A stretch of DNA of 64,000 nt from Collybiopsis luxurians FD-317 M1. Lineage: Eukaryota; Basidiomycota; Agaricomycetes; Agaricales; Omphalotaceae. The translations under genes were made by a program, and so were the position numbers. Shown here in pieces: positions 59,062 to 64,000 of the stretch; the stretch's first letter is position 1, and each line of letters begins with the position of its first letter. Below the pieces are notes generated by a model that was not told where the DNA came from, did not search any database, and saw only the letters and a list, made by a program, of their open reading frames with translations. The DNA lies in the NCBI GenBank assembly GCA_000827265.1, contig KN834754.1, positions 512,831 to 576,830 on the forward strand, in the 5' to 3' direction.

Positions 59062-60457
59062 ATGACCATGAACGGCGCTCATTTATCCCTAGTCATAGAC
59101 CTTTCTCCTTCTCAGTGGCATCTCTCTCAATCACATTCCCCTTATCCTCTCAGTCTCTCTTCTTTCCTCTCCCAACTCTTCGCCTTTCTCAATGCCCATA
59201 TCGCTTCTAGACACGAAAATACTCTCGCCGTCTTCGGCGCTTTCCCTCGAAACAGCTTATTGCTCTACTCCTCCACAGACCCCCCCGAAGAGTCTCCCTC
59301 TCATGACTCCAACTCCTTTCCTCCCTTCAAAATCGTCAATTCCACCATAATGCGCAACATCCTCAGCCAGCTAGACTCGTTAAGCGACGAGGAACAAGGT
59401 TCGCTCATCATTTCAGCTTATGAAATCCAATTCATTCCTTCTAGCCCCCACTGCCCTGGTCGGCGCTCTCACCAAAGCGTTATGTTGTAAGACTTCCCTT
59501 TAAATGGTTTCGCTCCATTCTTGATGATGCTCCAGACATCAATCGTTTAACCCTCGAATTCAATGCCTCCACCGCCAATGCCACCGAGGGGTTGGAACCC
59601 CTCACTTTACCTGATCCAAGGATCCTTATCTTGTCCGTCTCTCCCGATCAAACGGCCTCTTACATACCTGTCATGAATTCCATCTTTTCTGCCCAAAAAC
59701 TGGTCAGATCTTTTTCTTTTTTTCCTACTTCTTGCTCCTTCTCATTTAAATATCAAGAAAGTGACAATTGATGCTTGTCAGTTGTACGGTCCGGACACTG
59801 TCTTTCTGCAGCAGGCGGCGCACCTTACTGGAGGTTCTTACATTTACCTCGAACGTCGGGATGCTCTTCTGCAATATCTTACCGTCTGTCGTCGTCTGCC
59901 TGTTCACCTTACTCTCTCAACATTGACTTTTTTTTTTAGATGGCTTTTCTACCACCGCCTTCCGTGAGAGACACGATATCCGTCCCCACGCAAGATAAAA
60001 TTGATTTTCGTGCCGCCTGCTTCTGTCACAAAAACATTGTAGACGTCGGTTTTGTCTGCTCCGTTTGTCTCTCCAGTATGTTGTGCCTCTCCTGTTATCC
60101 GCTCCAAGTCACAATTCTTTCCTACATAGTTTTTTGCCAACCTGTTCCCGTTTGTTCGACATGTCGGTATGTGCTTCTCTGATTTCATACCCGAAACCCT
60201 CGTCACATTCATCTCCCAGAACAAAGTTCCCTATCAAGACGCTTCAGCGTCTCAACTCGGCTAGGCCTTCACTGCCGCCTGCACCCTCCCAGTCACACAC
60301 CCCGTCAGCTCCCTCAACGCCACAGAAAACAAACGGACGTACTCCGGGCACTCCTTCACAATCTCCACTAGGAGGTTTACCGCATTCCGGAACCATCGGT
60401 CTCAACGGTTCAACGCTGACCAACGGTGCTAAAAACGGCCCCAATTCTACCGGATAA
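59062..60457 (+). CDS. tfb4: TFIIH subunit Tfb4 (p34)
   Basis: Tfb4 is a core TFIIH subunit for transcription initiation and nucleotide excision repair. The start MTMNGAHLSLVIDLSPSQW is at 59062. The von Willebrand A-like domain includes FLNAHIASRHENTLAVFG, ILILSVSPDQTASYIPVMN, VTIDACQLYGPDTVFLQQAA and LTGGSYIYL. The C-terminal zinc region is CFCHKNIVDVGFVCSVCLS|IFCQPVPVCSTC|RTKFP, with two introns inside it. Ser/Pro-rich residues extend the tail beyond the usual end, closing at TAA 60455-60457. Introns occur at about 59488-59545, 59704-59758, 59893-59939, 60078-60128 and 60168-60223. It converges with the taspase-like gene. Confidence 0.93.
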
Positions 60458-60714
60458 CCAGCGGACTATGCCTCTTAGGACTTTGCTCCATCCATCGGTC
60501 TACCCAGTTGTGGTCTATGTCCAGCGTCTCGGGCTGCTCGAGTCAAAAGGGGCTGGAGAAGTCTTTTCTTGCCGTGCCAAGTATGTTCTTATGATACTTC
60601 ACATTTCAACAGAAATAGCCCGCTCAATTCAAGCTTCATGGGGGACGGGAAACTATTGCGTTTGAACTCTGTTACGCACCGAACGAACTGGTTTGGAAAC
60701 AGGTGTACGTAGAG

Positions 60715-62397
60715 CTACAATGAGAACGCTGTCACGTACACGGATGCTTTGTCACTTGGTGTTTCAGGTTTAGATTTCGGCCGTCGAAGAACTAGACTCT
60801 GCAACACAGAGTAAGCACTCTCAAAAAGTCAGCTTCTGGAATGAATAAACCTTTGGATTTGGATTTTTAGATGAAGCGTACGCGATAGCCATAGAGGGTG
60901 TCGTGAATGCACACCAGAGCCGTGCTAGATGTAACACTATCGACCTCTCATACTGAAAAATCGCGCAGATCAGCGCTTACCGATTGGTTCATTGTCATGT
61001 CCGTCTTCATAGGTCATGAGCAGTATACCGGCATTGGGGCTGGGCTCTCCAAGGTCTTGTGAGAGCTCTGAACAGCACCAGAATTAACATCCCCCCAGAT
61101 CAGTCAACGTCAGCCACTCAAGGAAACACGATTGAATTCTTAATAGGCTCTTTAAACTCACTCCAGAACTCGTCGACGAGGATCTTCTGTATTATCGCAT
61201 GAGGATCGACCTCTTCATCTTGTCCCTCTGAGTTGGAAGTCTCAAAGGCTTTGCCTAACGCCCGGGCGAGACTACTACGCATTATGAATTCGCCTGTGCC
61301 TGTGCATGCGGTACGGACGTTTTATCAAAGGAAGAGAACATCAACAAAAAGGTTGCTAACCAGATATACTGCAAGCCATCCCCATCTGGGATCCGGCGCA
61401 GATATTTTGAGCCCAACAGCCAGCTCCAAAGACCGCAGCCTTGTATTACAGCTTAAGTGATTGATATCTGTGAACATCGTGTGGAAGAAAGCCTACCTCT
61501 CCACATCGTCCCGACAGCTTGAGTAACAAACCTCCGCTTTCGGCGCGACTTTAGCGATAGGAAGCCTAGAACAAATAGTATAAACATACCTCGAGACTCC
61601 TGCTGCCATCTCTCCGGAGCATGATATAACAGCACCGACGGTATCTTGCAAATCGTGGAGACTCTCGTCTTCAATCACATCATTACTCGTGTCTTCTGCC
61701 GAGTTCACGGAGGTCAATCTGTTCTTCCAATAGTGCCATCTATCTCTGGCTCTCTCGCTGATCATGGAGTGATGGTCCACCATTCCCGACCTTGTATGAG
61801 GATTCTCAGATGCAAAATGATGGGCTCCCGACGATACGAGGGTCCTAAAAAAGAGTGTAACATTCTCGTAACAACAAGAAAATATAACTCACAACGGCGG
61901 TATTCGTCCCAAAGGATCAGGTACTTGCGAATAGTTGAGTAACGCACGAGCGACTCGAATAGGATTCTTTACGCCTAGCTTCCAACATCAAGATAAAAGG
62001 CGTCGGGGAAAGGAAGTAAGCTTTTACCGGATATTGCGCCGACACTTCCAAAGTGATTTCTGCCGTCCATTATTGCGGCATCGCATTCTACGGACCCATC
62101 CAAGGTGAGGTTTGAGGAGAAACCTGTTCAGTAGATAAGTTCATGCTTGATGAGGATCATTTCATACTCTGCTACCTGCGTTAAAGTTGGGGTCGTCCTC
62201 TAAGATCATAATAGCTGCCTCTGTGGCATCTAAAGAAGAACCTGACTGTAAAGCGTTTTTGCATGCGCTGCGTAACTGAGAGCAGAGATTTCCTATAGAA
62301 GAATCAAATCTTACAGACGCAATGCTTGTTTGATTTCTTTTTCAGAAGAAGAGTTGTGAGATCCCGCCCCTCCATGGACAGCGACAAAAGTATGCAT
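60715..62397 (-). CDS. Taspase/L-asparaginase-like Ntn hydrolase
   Basis: Type 2 asparaginase/taspase proteins cleave themselves before a catalytic Thr. The start MHTFVAVHGGAGSHNSSSEK at 62397 is followed by ATEAAIMILEDDPNFNAGF and VECDAAIMDGRNHFGSVGA, then the conserved GVKNPIRVARALL. The junction DLQDTVGAVISCSGEMAA carries the catalytic Thr of TVGAV near 61630. SSGGLLLKLSGRCGEAAVFG and GCWAQ follow across an intron. The C-terminal exons ARLWCAFTTPSMAIAYASS and SLVLRRPKSKPETPSDK end at 60715-60717. About eight short introns occur. It resembles fungal taspase-like proteins more than bacterial asparaginase, but substrate preference (protein cleavage or isoaspartyl peptides) cannot be read from the sequence. 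Confidence 0.9.
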
Positions 62398-62705
62398 AAG
62401 TAATTTGGACGCCTGGATGATCTGATACTGCTTACGCGACCAATTAGGCGCCTGTAGCTGAAAAATATCACATGCAACTGCTCACTGCTATTGCTTTGAC
62501 TTGAGCAATGCTCTTGTTCCTTTTGCTCCGCCCTTCCCCTCATACCACACTTGGCTCCTACTTCCAGCTTTCTAATGATTGATCATATTCTCGGCCGCCC
62601 AAGTCCAAGCTGGAAGCGTGCTCAAGTTCGGATTTACCATACTCCCTTGATCCACTTGGCGAGCTGACATCGTTTCTAGGTATTTCTTGTCATATTTTTT
62701 TGGGT
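62398..62705. promoter_or_regulatory. Divergent promoter of the taspase-like and alpha/beta hydrolase genes
   Basis: These 308 bases lie between two divergent start codons. A minus-strand open frame continues upstream to 62543 but has no conserved content. No distinct site was recognised. Confidence 0.45.
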
Positions 62706-64000
62706 ATGGAGGATTGTTCGTGGAGGATCCACCCCACGTCTACTTTGGTTGAAGGCTGCAAATCGATTTCTTCGTACGGCTATTCACATAACTGCTGGTT
62801 TCTTCGACATGTTAACATCGCTACAGAGCGATTCACACCATGGCAGATCATTGTTAGCACCCTCACTGCTGTATACGCGATGAGAAATTTCGACAAGATA
62901 CTAGGTCTGGAAGGTAAGTCGCGCCTTCCAGCGTATGTGAACTATTCTCAGTGTCTCTGGATCACAGCTCCTGAGCCGTTACGCTCGCTGGTACATTTGC
63001 CTCGGCTCATTCTTCGGAACATACGACTTATTTTTGGAACCAGTACTCCCCTTCTTATTACCGTGCTACCTGGATCAACACAGGGCTCGATGCCGGGTTT
63101 GCAACTGCCATGTCCATTAAGCCAAAGTGGCTACGCGATATATGCTCTCTTGTGTTTTCAGTATACTATATAGCCTACGCTAATGAGGCTGATGAGAAGG
63201 TCTGAGTATTAACCTACCCGAGTAGTACCAATGATTGACACCCCTACAGCTTCGCCGCTTTCGAGCCGTCCCGACCGTCGAAATGTTACGTTACACTTGG
63301 GAGAAGACGTCAAATCCCATCGTTTGTGAACTTTCTCCTCAATCACAATGGCGGACTCATATCTCTGTAGCTCCGTCTATTCACCCCTTCGCCATCTGTC
63401 GCCATCTGCAGAAAAATTCTCCTTCCCAGACCGAAGCACTCAACCTACCGTCGACCGATAACTTGCCGCCTCTATTATTCGTATAGCCCACAAGAACTCA
63501 GACAATGCACTGAGCTGATCTTGGATTATCCCGGGGGTGGATTTGTTGGTTCGGCAGGTTTCTCGCGAAGGCTAAGTTTACGGCTGACTTTTACTCAACT
63601 TTGACAGCTATGGGACCTCAGCACCATGAAGAGCGATTAAGGATGTGGGCTCGAAACACAGGCAAAGTCGTTTTGGCCGTAGACTACGGCAAGGCCCCTG
63701 AATGTACTGCTGTCCTTTCCGTCTATATCAGATGGTTATCTTACTGGATTTTAGACCCGTATCCTTTCGCGATCGACGAGGCCTTTGATACTTATCAGGT
63801 ACTCGTTGAGTCTGGTAAGTCTTTCCCATCTGAATCTTGAGCTTCATCTCAGAAACTACACAGGGGGCTCAGCAATTGGGATGTCCGGGAAAAAACTTGA
63901 TATCGTCATTTCCGGCGACTCGGCGTAAGCTTACTCTGATTCATCGATATAGATTGAGAAATTCAAACGCTTCATTTCAGAGGTGCAACACTTGCTGTCA
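62706..64000 (+). CDS. Alpha/beta hydrolase (HSL-like esterase/lipase), 3'-partial
   Basis: The ATG at 62706 leads to ERFTPWQIIVSTLTAVYAMR, then PEPLRSLVHLPRLILRNIRL|LDAGFATAMSIKPKWLRDI and YYIAYANEADEK after introns. This N-terminal region, with hydrophobic helices, is typical of a mushroom esterase family. The hydrolase core follows: LILDYPGGGFVGS (oxyanion loop, Pro in place of the usual His of HGGG), GKVVLAVDYGKAPE and VISGDSA|GATLAV, where the catalytic Ser in GDSAG is split by an intron near 63927-63980. The sequence ends before the acid and His residues. The start is uncertain because the first 35 residues are not conserved-looking. Confidence 0.85.

Overview
This window reads as nuclear DNA of a basidiomycete fungus, most likely a mushroom-forming Agaricomycete. 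The evidence is dense protein-coding genes on both strands, canonical GT..AG introns of about 45-65 bases every 150-300 coding bases, a CYP63-like P450, XlnR-type Zn2Cys6 regulators, an F-box protein of the mushroom type and a PGGGF-type alpha/beta hydrolase. I see no rRNA, tRNA, CRISPR array or intact transposon. CDS coordinates run from start codon to stop codon and include introns.

Layout. 1-8.4 kb: U2SURP/SR140 (5' end outside the window), KIN17, fungal ATP sulfurylase and an unrecognised type II membrane protein. 8.5-15 kb: ERO1, a divergent MARVEL-like four-TM protein, and a CYP63-like P450 with a 13-base microexon. 15.5-27 kb: a multi-KH vigilin/Scp160 protein, then two tandem paralogous Zn2Cys6 regulators. 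27-31.9 kb: a PrpD-type 2-methylcitrate dehydratase, divergent from the second regulator across only 90 bases, and an unrecognised low-complexity protein. 32-46 kb is a housekeeping block: RNase H2 subunit B, SNAPC3, COG7, cohesin subunit SA/Scc3 and splicing factor Slu7. 45.6-53.3 kb is more accessory: an epoxide hydrolase, a short F-box-like gene beside uncertain coding fragments, a D-2-hydroxyacid dehydrogenase and a membrane protein with a DUF1771-like segment. 53.5-64 kb: CHD1, TFIIH subunit Tfb4, a taspase/asparaginase-like Ntn hydrolase, and an alpha/beta hydrolase cut by the window end.

How the genes fit together. There is no single pathway cluster. Several genes serve RNA and chromatin work (U2SURP, Slu7, SNAPC3, Tfb4, CHD1, Scc3, RNase H2B, KIN17, vigilin). 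Others serve secretion (ERO1, COG7) or sulfur and propionate metabolism (ATP sulfurylase, PrpD). Promoters are very compact: divergent start codons lie 54-75, 90, 150, 265, 308 and 317 bases apart, and COG7 begins 23 bases after the SNAPC3 stop.

The most striking observation is in the two Zn2Cys6 regulators. In both, the six-residue basic linker between zinc ligands 2 and 3 is split over three consecutive microexons of 4, 8 and 6 bases, separated by four canonical introns. The splice phases are identical in the two genes, and correct splicing restores C-X2-C-X6-C exactly. Other unexplained structures are a perfect 31-base inverted repeat at 6374-6404 and a 34-base CGG/CCG dyad at 51495-51528, just upstream of the hydroxyacid dehydrogenase.
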